From Sternotherus odoratus (lineage: Eukaryota > Chordata > Testudines > Kinosternidae): 64,000 nucleotides of DNA. The notes under the pieces were generated by a model. It searched no databases. It was not told the DNA's origin and saw nothing but the letters and a program-made list of their open reading frames with translations. This document shows positions 47,010 through 60,400 of this stretch, in pieces; the stretch's first letter is position 1, and every line of letters begins with the position of its first letter. Both the position numbers and the translations under genes were made by a program. The stretch is from assembly GCA_032164245.1 (NCBI GenBank), contig JAVMKO010000002.1, positions 182,968,920 to 183,032,919 on the forward strand, written 5' to 3'.

Positions 47010-49180
47010 TCAGTCGTGTGTGTCACCCGCAGAATAACCAGTTGATCCACATTTCACTAGTCAGTCCTTGCAGTTGCACTATAGGCCCCAGAGGAGGGGA
47101 GAGACTTGAGGTTAGAGTTTTATGGAGAGTTAGGCTCTTTGGGGTTGTGAGGTATTGGGATTTGTGGTTGCCAATCCTCCAGGATTGTCCTGGAATCTCC
47201 AGGAATTAAAGATTAATCTTTAACTAAAATTGTCACGTGATGAAACCTCCAATATTGGCTACCGTAGGTCTGCTGGTGCAACAGCTCAAAAAAATCTGAT
47301 TTGCTAACCTCCACTGTCCAAGGAACAGCAAAAATAAATCAAGGGCCCATTCCTGAGCCCAATTAAAGCATCTTAAAGCTGCCATAATGCTAGTTCAACT
47401 AGCCAGAGGAGGAATCCATCTTCTGGGAGCACTCCTCAGATACCATAGAGCTGCCATTGTGACTCCATCCCATCTCTTTCAGCCCCCAGTGCAGAAGACT
47501 GGAATCATGGCCAGGATAGCCCTATGTGATAAAACAATAGGCAGCTAGGCTTATATAATAACACTGAGGCTGCTATGAGTTGCACACAGGATCAAGTTGA
47601 TCCCCTGTTAGTCCCAAGATCAGGCAGGGCATAAAGCACTGCTGTTTCCCCTCACTCAGTTGCCTCAAGTGCAGCTCAGGCATATCCCAGATTTCGGAGC
47701 AAAGTCTCTAATTTGGATCACCTTATTTGGTAGCATGATCACTAGAGTACCAGGGCAGCCTGTGCCTGACCACGCTACACTCAAGGTAGTTTACTAACTT
47801 TCTTTTCTTATTCTTTGAAGCAAACAAATACATTTGTTCTTGAATACAGTGACCTTTTGGGGGTTTGGTATTATAGTATTTTCACTTATAACATAGTCTA
47901 AGGAAGTGAGATTCCTCTGCATGTATTCTAAATAACTAGCCAAATATTGTTCAGATGTCGCTTTATGGGACACATTGTGTAGATGTAATGCTGAGAGAAC
48001 ACTTGGACAGCCAACATGCTTATTTCCCTGTATAAAAGATCCCTGTGGTGGAAGGTGGTAGATAGGCAATGCCATTCTGATTTTACTCCTCTTGTGTGAT
48101 GTATCTGATTATAATCTACATTAAAATTGGATTTGGACTCAGTGACTCAAAGAAGTGTGATCTAGATTTTGTATGTGTGTGAATGATGAAGTCTCTTACA
48201 ACAAACTACTGCCATAAAAATGAATGTGAATATTCTACAGTATAGCATATGTAGCTCTTCCCTCATAATGAGAATCCTTATAATTTGTAGTGATGGCCTC
48301 CCATGTGAAGAAAATATGGCTCCTTGTTTTTTGCTATGACATTTTACCATGCTGCGAACATCATGCTGATCACTGTTGTGGGATTTTCAGCATATAACAT
48401 GAAGGGTTAGTGAAAATGTTTAGGAATATAACTAAATATTTGGGGATAGAAGACTAGGCTTGTTGTCTTTTAATATCAGCAATTTCTTCCTTTTGCTAGC
48501 TATTACAATGACCACTTTCCATGGTACACCAAACTTTTTAATTTTTTTAAAAAAATTAATGTTATGGTTTCTTACTTTAAACAATCTGTTTTACTAAACT
48601 AATTTTACACTTGTAAATAATGAATAAATTTTAATTTAAATCTGTAGGTCATCATATTTCATTAATTCATTTCAAGTAAATGAATATTACTGAATAGTAA
48701 CAGTTTAGCTTATTTTAGAAAGCTGAGTGAATGGATGATAGATTCATATCACCATAATTTCAATAGATGGCTTCATGTTATGGCTAAAGGGGACTTATCT
48801 TTCAAACAAACAATATTTCTAATATTTCAGTTTTTTCCTGTGTGCTTATATATTTTTAATGTGCATGTGTAATTTTAATATATTTAAATTTTATATTTTG
48901 TTATAAATATACATACAATATGTGTGTATATAACTGTTTTACAACAAAATTTTCTGTGCACTAGCGTGTGTATTGTGACTACTATATGACCAGATTAAGG
49001 CTACTATATGACCAGATTAAAGCATAGGTACTATATGCCCTCATGGCTATGTATATGGCTAAATCCTCCATTCCTAGAGTCATGGGATTACATCAGAACC
49101 CAAGTTGTTGTTTTTTGTAGTTTTAGCCTTCATGTCTGTGAAGATAGGCTTGAAAATCTGAACTGAGTGTAACCAATGTA
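47010..49180. other. ICA1 intron, no gene recognised
   Basis: AT-rich intron. The stretch 48840-48960 is nearly pure A/T. A short tandem duplication at 48979-49022 repeats CTACTATATGACCAGATTAA twice, with a partial third copy. Otherwise nothing was recognised. Confidence 0.5.
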
Positions 49181-49184
49181 CAAA

Positions 49185-49452
49185 GGCGGCACCAGCGCAG
49201 CAAGCGTGTGCATGCGGCTGCAAGCCTCAGGGGACAGCTTGCCGGTCGCTGTCAGGGCGGCCTTCGGTGGTGTTTCTGTGGGAGGTCCGCCTAGTCCCAC
49301 AGATTCTGCAGCATTTTGACGGCAGGTACACCGAAGCCGAGGGACCACCGGACCTCCCGCAGAAACACCGCAGAATCGATGGGACCAGTGGATCTCCCAC
49401 AGGCGTGCTGGCGAAGGCCGCCTGACTGCCACGCTTGGGGCGGCAAAAAAGC
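49185..49452. repeat. GC-rich interspersed repeat
   Basis: A GC-rich island with GGCACCAGCGCAGCAAGCGT at the left and CACGCTTGGGGCGGC at the right, plus internal inverted modules (GTGGGAGGTCCGCC beside GGACCTCCCGCAG). It is a dispersed non-coding repeat. The family is not named. Confidence 0.5.
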
Positions 49453-49984
49453 CCCTGCCAATGTACCAGTCTGCAGAAAGCCTGAATCTGTAGCTCTGAG
49501 ATCAGTGAATTGCCCTGTGCATCTCTATGGGGCGTTAACCTCAAGACCCACTGCTCTTGATGGCCACCACTGCCATCACCTCAGAAGAGGACTGTGTGCA
49601 GCAGAAGCCGCTAATGGATAAAAATGTATCCATCTGCTAAAGAAATGCAACTTCTCTGAGAAGATGTATCCATCAGCAGCTGCACATAAAAACTTCTCTG
49701 TCAGCACAACACATTAAACTTTCTGCATTGTAAAATTAGGTCTGACAGATACGTGTAGCTGCTGATGGAGAGACTGTATGTAAGAAATTTTATCCAATGA
49801 AGACTGCTTCTGTCAGCTAGTCATTTGATTTATAAATTTTGAAATAATGATAAATAGCTAAATATGACCCTAAATCCTGTTTTTTGTTTTTTAAATCTAT
49901 GCATTGGACCAGATCTACTCAAGATTAATCTCTGTGCCAATTTTTTTGTAGAAGAATAGTGATCCTTTAAAAAAAAACAAATTG

Positions 49985-50176
49985 GGGTGGAGGCATAGCT
50001 CAGTGGTTTGAGCATTAGCCTGCTAAACCCAGGGTTGTGAGTTCAATCCTTAAGGGGGGCATTTAGGGATCTGGGGCAAAAAAATCTGTCAGGGGACAGT
50101 ACTTGGTCCTGCTAGTGTAGGCAGGGGACTGGACTTGATGACCTTTGAAGGTCCTTCTAGTTCTATGAGATAGGTA
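49985..50176 (+). mobile_element. tRNA-derived SINE with CR1-like tail
   Basis: A-box-like CATAGCTCAGTGGTTTG, B-box-like GTGAGTTCAATCC, then GGCATTTAGGGATCTGGGGC. The tail GGACTTGATGACCTTTGAAG leads to TAGTTCTATGA. It is better preserved than the copy at 30911. RNA polymerase III transcription would run in the ICA1 sense. Confidence 0.9.
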
Positions 50177-50464
50177 TATCTCCATATATATTGACCGATT
50201 TAAGCTACAGTTATATTTTCTGAAATTAAACTGAGCAAGTGCTAATTAGAAAATTCAAAGGGAATAAAAACTAACTGTGCGTGCAATTTTGAGTTTAAAA
50301 GGCCACTTACATGGAATTTATACCCTGTAAACCAGTTTCCAAACACACATTGTGGAATTATGATCAAGAGCCTCCATAATTTAAAATCTATGTAAGTACG
50401 GAGAATCACTGTAATTCTTAAGTCTGGTGCTTGTTACTCTGCCAGTAAGTCACTTTTTTCATTT

Positions 50465-50585
50465 TGAAGCCCAGTCCTGAAAACACATGTTGTTTAGCTT
50501 TATGCACACAAATAGTCCCATAGGCATCACTGGAACTACTTGTATAAGTTAAATTAACCATCAATATTTGTAGGATCAGGGCCTT
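50465..50585 (+). repeat. MIR-like SINE fragment
   Basis: GAAGCCCAGTCCTGAAAACA through GTAGGATCAGGGCC matches the layout of amniote MIR-type fragments, which often end with CAGGGCC. Similar scraps lie at about 46045-46200 and 51850-51970. Confidence 0.35.
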
Positions 50586-51222
50586 TCTTTAGGACATTAT
50601 TTGAAAACAAACATTGTTTTCTTATATCTCATATTTCAGTTAAATATAGACTCTCATCGAAAAATTAGCAATATTAATATACAATGGAAATTACTATTTA
50701 TGTTTGGAAGTTTAATATATTAATGAGTATTCATGTATTAGGTTTACCTCAGCCTCTGAAATGCCTGTTGGGATTGTTTCTGGAAAGAAAACATTGTTTT
50801 TGGAGGCACTTGCCAATCTCTGTCAATGAGAAGCAACCCATTTGTTTTCTTTGCTTCAGGGTGTATTCTGAGAGTAGTGTAATTGTGCGATTGCAGCTCT
50901 ATTTTCTGACTCTTAGTTTTATGCTTGATGAAAGATGATTATTAATGTCCATGCATCCTGATGTGGAGAGAGCGGTTTGCTGCAGTATTATTCAAGGGAA
51001 TGGGCTGATTGAGCATGTAGAACATTAAGGTTGCACTAACCCGAACAATCTTACTCAATAACAAATGTGTCAGAATACACATCAGTTGCTTCTTTTCATG
51101 AATGCAGCTCACTTCTGTATCCTTTAATTGTTCCTCTCTTGCATATTTACTTTAATATTTCATTAATTCCTCTTTGTATTTTTTGGTAGTATAATTGCTA
51201 ACTTCCTGAATTGCTCACAGGG

Positions 51223-51305
51223 GTTTGGAAGTAGTGTGGGTCCTGAACTGGGGAATCAGGAGACCTGGATTCCAAGCTCTGCCACTAACTCCACCTTTGA
51301 ATCAT
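51223..51305 (+). repeat. MIR/CORE-SINE-like fragment
   Basis: GAATCAGGAGACCTGGATTC and CAAGCTCTGCCACTAACTCC are the recognisable core of this SINE class. It is short and diverged. Confidence 0.5.
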
Positions 51306-52978
51306 TAAAGGGAGCATATATGCTAATCTGGTATTGTAGTTACCATGTTATGGTAACCACAAATTTTTTGGAAAGCAAAACAGGCAAAAAATCATAGTGC
51401 AAATTTTATTTATTACATTCCAATAAAAGTTAAAACAAAGGACTGAATGGTTCAGGGAAATGGTATTGAAATATGGAGGGCGAGAGAGAGACGGTCAGGG
51501 AAAGGGGCCCTAAAAGCCCTGTGTCTGGCTTGCTGAAGGTTTCTCCTCTGAAAGCACTGCAGAAGACAAATGTAAGGCTGCCTCCTGAAGACCCCAGAGG
51601 TGGGCCTGGGGAGAGAAGGGCGTGTCAGGGACAGGGCCATAACACACTGACTGCAGAGTCCAGGCAGTGCTGTGGCCCATGCGGCAACCTGAGGAGGCTG
51701 CTGTAACTTAGACAAGTCCTCAGGGCCAGTATCTTCAGTCTTTGGAGGAGCCGAGGATCAGTAGGACACAAAGGTGACGTATAGCCACCTTTGCCCTCTC
51801 CCCGTCGCATTCTGTGCTGTGCCTCTGAGCTGCATCTCAGCAAAGCCTTTAGTCTCTTGGAACCTAGCCCTGTGCCTATTTAAGTCAATGGAAAAACTCC
51901 CACAGACATCAGTGGTGCAAGAGCTGGTCTTTGGTCACTGGGTTGAGTTCAACCCAGTCATTACCATCTGTTGTACGGTATGTATGAAATACAAGAGTGA
52001 TTTCATTCTAGGTGCCAGTGGACAAGCGTCCATTTCCAAAACACACAAAGATCCTTGTAAATGGTGCTGAGTATAAGCAAAGGGGTCCCGGACTGAATTG
52101 GAAGGGGGAGTGATCCCACTAGGTTCTATTTGCAACACAGCATGAGATGCTTGCACGACTGCTGCATGTGTTTTTTCTCTCCTTTAAACATCTCGAGTCT
52201 CCAATGCTTTTAATCCAGCACTAAATTCACTTAGGTTACTTTACAGAAAAATAAACTTGGGATAAAGAAAACAAAAACCTTGCAAGATGTAGCTTTATGG
52301 CAAGCACATTAACTTGGTTCCTAAAACACCAAAGGTAAAATAAGTACAATTGGCTGCCTTCATATAAACATGGACCAAAATTATATAAACAGGAGCTAGA
52401 AATGCCCCCGCTGGTGAATAACCTGTTCAGATCAGCAGGAGAGCAATAAAAACAAACTAAACTAGATAAGTGGGAATATTTTCCACATGGCAAATCAGCT
52501 GGTGACTCCAATTTTCTTTTGTGATCATGTGGGGAACTTGGAGCGAGAGCTTACCCGGTGATGTATGCTAGCATTTTATTAAGACTCTGGACACAAATTA
52601 TAACGGTTCTCTACTCAGTGTTTTTCTCACAAAGTGCGTTCTCTCTCAGCAAAAAATAAATACATTGGTTATCCTGAATATCAGCAAGGTTTACAGTAAA
52701 ATGAACACTTTAAAGTGCAGTTGTCAGAAAAGAGTTATTAAAAGTGGCATTTACTTACCCAATAGGTCTCCCTTTGTGGGGATTTCAGATCATGATATCA
52801 GCTTCATTTGTTTTTTGTTACATTCACATAGCGAGTTTGGCACAGCACAAGATACAAATATAAATACTGATCCTCCAAGACACACTTACATCTGTACAGA
52901 GCTCTTTTGAATTCAGTGTGGTTCTACACAGACACAAAGATGCACTCTCACAGGTCCAGGTTTATGATTTAGGCCCAA

Positions 52979-53148
52979 ATCATGGAATCTCAGAGTTGGA
53001 AGGGATCTCAGGAGATCTAGTCCAACCACCTGCTCAAAGCAGGATCAATCCAATATTCCCCCATATCCCTAAATGGCCCCCTCAAGGATTGAACTCACAA
53101 CCCTGGGTTTAGCAGGCCAATGCTCAAACCACTGAGCTATCCCTCCCA
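52979..53148 (-). mobile_element. tRNA-derived SINE with CR1-like tail, antisense
   Basis: On the minus strand it has GGGAGGGATAGCTCAGTGG at the head, TGTGAGTTCAATCCTTGAG for the B box and GGCCATTTAGGGATATGG. The CR1-type tail is TTGAGCAGGTGGTTGGAC then ATCCCTTCCAACTCTGAG. This tail is the same as the 3' end of the CR1 at 36951, supporting shared mobilisation. Confidence 0.9.
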
Positions 53149-53149
53149 C

Positions 53150-54545
53150 AAAGAGACCTAGGTATTGCAGTGCTCAGCATTGTGATCTCTGACTTTTAGT
53201 GCTGTCGCCAACCGGTGGAATCGTTCTCAGTTATGCACCAAGTCTCCCTATACAATTCATGGGGTTAGAGTGATGCCTAAAAATGGGGTCCACAGAAGGC
53301 ATCACACTATGTGAGGAGCCACCTAAAGTAGCTGATAGCAGATAACAAGGAGAGGGGTGTATCCTAAACCCCAGTGGTTTTTAGGGAGCTAGGCACCTTA
53401 GTCCTAGCTGGGGGGAGTTGCTTGTCTCTGCTTAGGATCCACAGCTGGGAACTGAAGTGCTTAAGCTGTTTCTTACAAAAATGGTGGTGGCACATACCTA
53501 TCTCCACACAAAATGGCCTGGGGATGGAGCAAGAAAGAAATTTCCCTTGTGACCAATAACTTCAGCAGTCACCTGAGATGCAAGAGACCTTATTGCTTGA
53601 TGAGGAGAAGGAGTTTGAGCATAGTTTTCTCACCTCTCAGGTTAGTGCTAAAACCATGTGGGTATGGTCCTATGCATATTTAATGATTAAATTATTTATA
53701 TATGTGGAGTAGCTTCCACAAGAGAGAGTGAGGCAGACCCACACCAGAACATCCCAATATATACTTTTAATGATCACGTATGTAATCCTTGTCACTGAGT
53801 GCATCAAGTGTTTCTGTATTTTTGTTTGCGTGCCCAAATTTGGGACCGAGATGATAAACATGAAACTCCCGAATACGGTTACTTAGCTATTTACTTCTCA
53901 GTGCATGACAGTGCTTTCAACTGACAAAATGTCCACTGTAACAGCCTCACTAAAACTGCTTCAGATATAAAATAAACACCAAATAGGTTTTGATGAAGTA
54001 CAGTAGCTGGAGGTCATATAGTACAAGAGTTTATCACTGAGGAGACAGGTGTGGCCGCCTTATAGTATTTGCACATGAACTAAGTTGTCAGGGTACTGTA
54101 AATAGCTGGGCCAGAGAGAGGAGATGAAGAAGCAGTGTGAAGAAAAACAAATGGCTTCATTTTATTTTTAATTCTAGCTCATCTTCACCAAAAAAAACCC
54201 CAGTGTGTGGGCTGCAAACGGAACAGATTTTTCTTAAATACGTGTTGGAAACAGAATATGAGTTTAGCAACAGCCAAGGGGCCCACTTCAGAAATGAATG
54301 GTCAATAAAGGAAACATATAGTGAGTGGTTGCTTCTCATGTTGTTTGTACTGTAACTCTGCTTCAGTGGATAGTCTCTAACATTTTTTTTTTACCTGCAG
54401 GAATTTTCTCTAGGCTCCAGTTATATGAAAATATTTTGCTGTCTTACGTGGACGTAGCTGGGCCAGTTTAATGTTACATGAAATAACATAATTTCCCTGA
54501 CTGTCTACCATTTTCTTTTTCATTTATGTATTGATTGTGATCCAG
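53150..54545. other. ICA1 intron, no gene recognised
   Basis: AT-rich intron up to the acceptor TGATTGTGATCCAG. Nothing was recognised. Confidence 0.5.
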
Positions 54546-54643
54546 AGCTTACAAGATCCTGTAAATAAATTAACTGAGAGAGCTGAAAAGGAGGAGGATT
54601 TACAGAATGCAAGTTCCAAATCAGTGGAGGATCAGCAGAGTCA
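54546..54643 (+). CDS. ICA1: ICA1 internal exon, linker after the BAR-like domain
   Basis: Acceptor GTGATCCAG, donor AGTCA|GTAAGT. It starts in phase 0 with SLQDPVNKLTERAEKEED, corresponding to the SLQDP segment that follows the domain in ICA1, and ends with two bases of a Gln codon. The rest is Glu/Ser/Gln-rich and poorly conserved, as expected here. Confidence 0.9.
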
Positions 54644-55804
54644 GTAAGTCACGTGTCCTGCATCTCAGAACAATGTATTTTTTCATCTGTGCTGTGCTTT
54701 CCAATTCATCTTTGGGTTTGTCTGCTTTTTAAAGATTATTGCGTGGAGCCTGTCATGCTTATAACTGTAAATACAGGCTCACTTTATTTGAACACGAGAG
54801 ATTTGGACAAATAGAGATCAAAGTGGAGGAATTCCTGTAACACTGCAAGTGTGTATATGAGAGCTCCAGCCAAGGAGCCAAGCACAAAAGTCTTCTGTCG
54901 TAAACTAAAACTGAGCAATATAGAATAAGTACAATTAGGCCCTTGAATCAACTGTTTTCTGCTTTACTCTTTCTATTTAATAAGGAGAGGAAATGCAAAA
55001 AACCTGAAAAATAAAGAGAAACAGTAAACAACTTAATTCAAGAGGAATGATAATATTGCGCTCCATCCTTTGTCCCTTTCATTCCCTCTTCCTTGCACCT
55101 GGGAATAGGAGGTGAATTTCTTCTTGTTTTAAGCACTGATTAGTTTTTATGATGTATACAACATTGGCTATTAATCCAGTACAGCAGCAGGTACTTTGCA
55201 AAGAGAACATCTAAGTGAGCTGATTCTATTGTGCCTTGAGTTACGTGAGGCTCTGAGGTGAGAAGGATGTATGAATGGGATGTATGGTAATCTTCGGAGC
55301 AGTTGATCAAGGGATGGGAGAACCAGAGGATGAGATTTGATCCCTCTCCTATGGAAACATCAAGATTCAGTTGCAAGGACATACAGTGATGTGATCCTGG
55401 TGCCACCTGTTGTTTTGATCATCCATGTAAAGTACTTACATAAGGCTCGGATGTCAAAATATTAAGGACAGTTTGAATACTAGTTACTGGGTTTTGTTTG
55501 GCTGGTTTTTAGAAGTCTTTGGGAAAGACTAGCATTTTTAAACAAATAAAAGATTCAGAAGACATTATCCACTAGCTAACGGGTTTTAAGCTCCTACTTG
55601 GGAGTTAAACAGGTTAAAAAGAACACAGCCAAGTGACCTTGTGAAGGTGTCTTTTTTTTTTCTCAGCACTATTATGAATCCATTGCTAATAATGAGACAC
55701 TAGTAAAGAATCACAGAAAAAAATTCTCCTAAAACTGAAGAAGGAACTTCTAGAATAAGGAAAAGAGTATTAGGAATGAGCTAGTTAGTATGCAGACCTG
55801 TCTT

Positions 55805-55862
55805 GAGTGCAGGGGACTGGACTACATGACCTCTTGAGGTCCCTTCCAGTCCTACACTTCCA
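55805..55862 (+). repeat. CR1/SINE tail scrap
   Basis: GAGTGCAGGGGACTGGACTA and ACCTCTTGAGGTCCCTTCC match the shared CR1/SINE 3' tail. The head of the element is absent. Confidence 0.6.
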
Positions 55863-56474
55863 TAATTATTCCCGGAAGCTTCCCCCACTCCACCCCACTT
55901 CACTTCAGAGCTTGTGCCTAGAAACTTCCTCAGTCCCCATATTGCCTGTGTTCCTGCTACAGTTTAAGAACAAAAGCAGAACAGTACACCTATCTTGAGT
56001 GCTACAATCATGTTCTTTGATACTGGTCATGGTATTGTAGATCTTTCCACCAAACACATCAGCCGTCACTTAATGGGCATACTTGCTTGTGTCATGGCTT
56101 TTCCCAACCATCTGTAACAGAGAAGAAAAAACAGTTTCTCTCTCCCTCATTTTCTTCCTTAAAACAAAAATATTAATAACAATTTTTAAGGCTTTGCAAA
56201 AAAATAAATATAAATCCTCATTGAATCACTAAAAGCTTTTAAAATATATTTTAAATATCTGACTTGAATTGAACTCACTATCTTGCTTAATGAACTTACA
56301 TTACTCTCATCAGGTTATTTATTCTTCTGGTAGTCAACTATGAGACCATTGGTTAAGTCAGTAACACGACCCCTTGGCCCGTCTGCATTTGACAGCAGCT
56401 GGATTATCGTATGTTTTGAACATAGGTTAAGTTAGCATGGCTGGGGTTTTTTGTTTTGTTTTTAAATAATCTTA

Positions 56475-56668
56475 GGTCTTGTCTACACACACAGATTGTA
56501 CTGATTTTTCTATACCAGTATAGTTAAAGCAATGCAACCCCCACTACTGTGGATGCAGTTATATTAGGAATATATAGATAGCAATATAGATAACTGCATC
56601 CATTTGGTTAAATACACCACTAATCAAAATGGTGATACCGGTATAAAAATTCTGTGTAGACCAGACCT
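56475..56668. mobile_element. hAT-type MITE
   Basis: Terminal repeats AGGTCTTGTCTACACACA on the left and, as complement, AGGTCTGGTCTACACA on the right. 194 bp. Internal CTGATTTTTCTATACCAGTA and its partial complement give foldback character. Confidence 0.75.
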
Positions 56669-57068
56669 GATGTTGCCATCAGGACCATCAATTCATTCTT
56701 TCCAAATCTGTGCTAACACTGAGTCAGTGGACTTGCACTAGGAGTGAATCTGGCCCATACTTTTAATTGTTGCCATAGACCCAAAGGGCAGAATGCAAAA
56801 TGTTTTTGTGGGAATGGTTATAGCTCCTTAGTGATAAGTGGGCAAAAACAAAATCTGGATGCACAGAATCCAATTGTTTGTTGTCCATTACAGATTTTTT
56901 AGGTAGATAAAAAGGGGACTTAAACCACTTGACAGTTTCTCTTCAACCCAATTTAATCTTTAATTGGTTTTGCAGACAAAATATTACAAGGCAGCACACT
57001 TGAGAAGTAAAGGAATTAATGTAAATTACTGTTTTATTGCTACTGATGTAATGCTGTTATGGTACAAC

Positions 57069-57214
57069 TGAAGAAGGAAAGGTAACAAAGAGTCCTGTGG
57101 CACCTTAAAGACTATTTAACTATTTAAGGTGCCACAGGACTCTTTGTTACCTCTGCTATTCCAGACTAACACAGCTACCTCTCTGATTCTTGACATCATG
57201 AAGAAGGAAAGGTA
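57069..57214. mobile_element. Retro-inserted repeat end with internal inversion and 16-bp target duplication
   Basis: TGAAGAAGGAAAGGTA occurs at 57069-57084 and again at 57199-57214, bracketing a 114-bp insert. The insert begins with an inverted copy of its own later part: 57080-57108 and 57124-57152 are perfect 29-bp inverted arms around a 15-nt spacer. The rest (AGACTAACACAGCTACCTCT) is the 3' end of an abundant reptile retroposon, by recollection. It ends 83 bp before the next exon. Confidence 0.82.
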
Positions 57215-57297
57215 TCCAAAGGTTCTACCTTTTACAAGGTATATGACACTAAAGCATAGGAAGTGCGCTCTTAATTTTTTTCACTCTCCAATTTAAG

Positions 57298-57347
57298 GTT
57301 GATTTCATTAGATGAGGAAAACCACAGCAAGGAACCAACCTATTCAG
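57298..57347 (+). CDS. ICA1: ICA1 internal exon, small
   Basis: Acceptor CAATTTAAG, donor ATTCAG|GTATTA. The leading G completes the Gln codon left at 54643. Sixteen codons (LISLDEENHSKEPTYS) match the LISLEEEN segment of ICA1. The exon ends with one base of a Gly/Ala codon. Confidence 0.9.
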
Positions 57348-57424
57348 GTATTATTTTATATCCTAATATTATTCAGTTGTGTTGATCTATGTCATGTATA
57401 TATTACTTTCCACAAGCTACTTCA

Positions 57425-60400
57425 TAGAGATTCATAGAATTAAGCCCAGAAGGGACCATTATGTTATCTAGTCTGAACTCCTGCGTGTCACAGGTCATTA
57501 AATGTCATCCAGTTGCTCCTGTTTTGAGCCCAATAACTTGTGTCTGCCTTTCTGGAAGACATGTTTTAGACATCAAGTCCTGATCTGAAGAGATGGAGAA
57601 TCCATTACGTTCCTTGATAGTTTGCTGCAATCATGTATCGCCCTCACTGTTAAAATTTTGTCTTATCTCTAGTTTGAATTTCTTTGGATTCAGCTTCCAG
57701 ACATTTGTTCTTGTTATATAGTTCCCACTAAACTAAAGAGCCCTTTAATAGCCAGCATTTTTTCCTTTTTTGGATACTGATACACTTTCCTGGTACACTG
57801 AGAAATGACTTGATTACAATCTTCTGTTTGACAAACTAACCAGACTGAGATCTAAGGCTCTCAATATGAGATATTTTCTTCAGCCTTGAATTTGGTGGCT
57901 CTTTTCTGCATCCTCTCCAATTTTTCAACATCCCTTAAAAAATGTGGAAACCGGGCCTATGCACAGTATCCCAGCATTAGTCTTATCCATGCTAAGGTTT
58001 GTGTTAGCTCTCTTTGCCACAGCCTGGCACTTACAGCTCATATTAATTTGCTTGTTCATTATGACCCTAAATCCTTTTCAGAGTCACTGCTTTCCAGGAT
58101 ACAGTTCCCATTCTGTAGGTATCACGTGCATTCCGTGTTCCTACCTGTATAATCTTCCATTTGGCTGTATTAAAATGCATTTTGTTTGAATGGGCCTAAG
58201 TAAAAGGTGTTCCAGGTAACTCAGCATCACTGCTCTGTCCTCATGCTTCTTTAACTTTCTGCTTATCTTTGTTATTTTACAGATTTTATCAATAATTTAT
58301 AATATCGTTATTTCTAAATCATTGATGAAAATGTTGAATATGTTCTGGTATAGTATTTATCCTCTGAAATCCCAATAGAAGCGCCTCCCATTCAGTGATG
58401 ATTCCCTGTTGGCAACTGCTTTTTTGAGATCTGTCAGTTGGCTATTTCTTAATCCATTTAACCTGAGCTTCATTGATATTGTTTGGTGCTCATTTAATCA
58501 GAATGTTTTGCAGTACTAAATCTAGACACCTTACAAAAGTCGAAGTATGTTACATCCACGCAGTTCCCTTTATCAAAACTTGTAATCTCATCAAAGAATT
58601 AAATCAGCTTTGTTTGAGAAGAACTATTTTCCATAAAACTGTTGACTGACATTAATTATATTTCTGTCCTTTAATTCTTTATCTATTAAATTCCATATCA
58701 GCTTTTCCATTATTTTGTCTGGAGTTGATGACCAGCTAACCAGAACCCAGCCCATTCAATCCTGCTTCCTTTTTTTGAATACTGGCACATTAGCACACTT
58801 CCATTCCTTTAAAGTTTCCCTGGTATTGCAAGATGTATTAAAATTTAATATCAGTGGGCCAGAGATCTCATCCAACTCTTTTGGGTGCAAGTTGCCTGGG
58901 CCTGCTGATTTTAAAATGTTTATCCCTGGTAGATGTAGTTTATTCAGGCCCAGATCTTCAAAGGTAATCAGGCAACCCATAGAAATCAAGTCTTCATTGA
59001 TGTCTGTGAGAGTTAGGCACCTGAATATCTTTAAGGATCTTGGCCTAAGTTTCGGATGGACCAGAAAGTACTTTGTCATCCTCATATGACACGAGTACAC
59101 AATCCTGCTTGTTTCCAAATACCAAACAAAAATATTTATTGAACACTTTTGCCTTTTCTGCTTCATTATTACCAGTTTTACCATACTCATCTGCCTATTC
59201 CAGTTGCTAGGATTTATGTTCCTAATATACTTAGCCTCCTTTTTATTGTCTTTAGCTCTGCCAGGCATGGATTTTTTCTGTGATGTCTCTAGCTTCTGCT
59301 ATCAATTTTCATAAGTTCTCATTTATAATGATTGCTTTCTAAGTCCCTTTATTCCATTTATTATATTGCTTTTTAAATCTCTAATTGCTGCCTTCGCTTT
59401 GCCACTGGTTCAGGACGGGATTTTAGCCAAAATTGTCATTGTTTGGGTGGCCAAAAAGCCACAATTAATAGCTCTTCCTTAAGCACTCCCATTTTCATTC
59501 AGAATTTTTCTGTTTAAATTTTTCCTCCCAATATGTCTTTTTAGGCAATCACCAATTTCCAGTACAGTGACTGATTAATCTTTATCCTTCCTTATGAGAT
59601 CCAAAACAATGTTACCTCGTGTTGGGTGCAATACTTTTTGTGTTAGAGAATTTGTATAATTTTTGTAAACTTTAATGATATGTTACATGCTGGACGTCCC
59701 ATGCAACCAGCAGTATCTCCCACGCTGAAGTCCCTCATAATATTTTTTTCTTTTTCACACCTCACAGAGAGGTGCTTAAGGAGTAACTGCTCCTTCTCTT
59801 TCCCCTGAGGCCACACTCCCTGGTCAGGCCAGAAGCTGGAGTTGGGCCGCCTAGGGAGCCTGAGCAGAGGGCCGGTGGGCTCGAGAGAAGCCCCTGTTCA
59901 TACCCTCCTGGCCCATATTCATACTCTCCTAGTGACTTTTTACTCTTTATTTTATCAATTTGTTCCAAAAACACCTCAATCCGGGACAGTTCCTTAGATT
60001 TGTCAGTTAAAAAGAATGGGTCAGGTGTGGGAATCTCCCTCACATACTCAGCTGTGAAGATTGATGCTAAGAATTCATTTAGCTTCTCCCTAAGAACCTT
60101 GTCTTTCCTGAGTGCTCCTTTAGCACCTTGGTCATCCAGTGGCCCCACTGATTGTTTGGAAGGCTTCCGGCTTCTGATATATTTAAAAATTGTTTTGCTT
60201 TTAGTTTTTGTGTCTTTTGATAGTTTCTCTTTAAATTCTTTTCTGGCCTTCTTAATTATACTTGACTTTCCAGAGATTATGCTCCTTTCTATTTTCCTCA
60301 GTAGGATTTGACTTGACATTTTTAAAGGATGACTTTTTGCTTCTAACAGCCTCTTTTAGACTGCTATTCAGTCATGAGGGCATTTTTTTGGTCATCTGTT

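Larger units (their letters stand above)
54644..57297. other. ICA1 intron with SINE tail, MITE and retro-insertion
   Basis: Besides the three elements listed separately (55805, 56475 and 57069), I recognise nothing in this intron. Confidence 0.5.

Noticed and set aside
49985..50060. tRNA gene
   Set aside because: A- and B-box-like motifs are present, but the sequence does not fold as a full cloverleaf and continues into a SINE body and CR1 tail.
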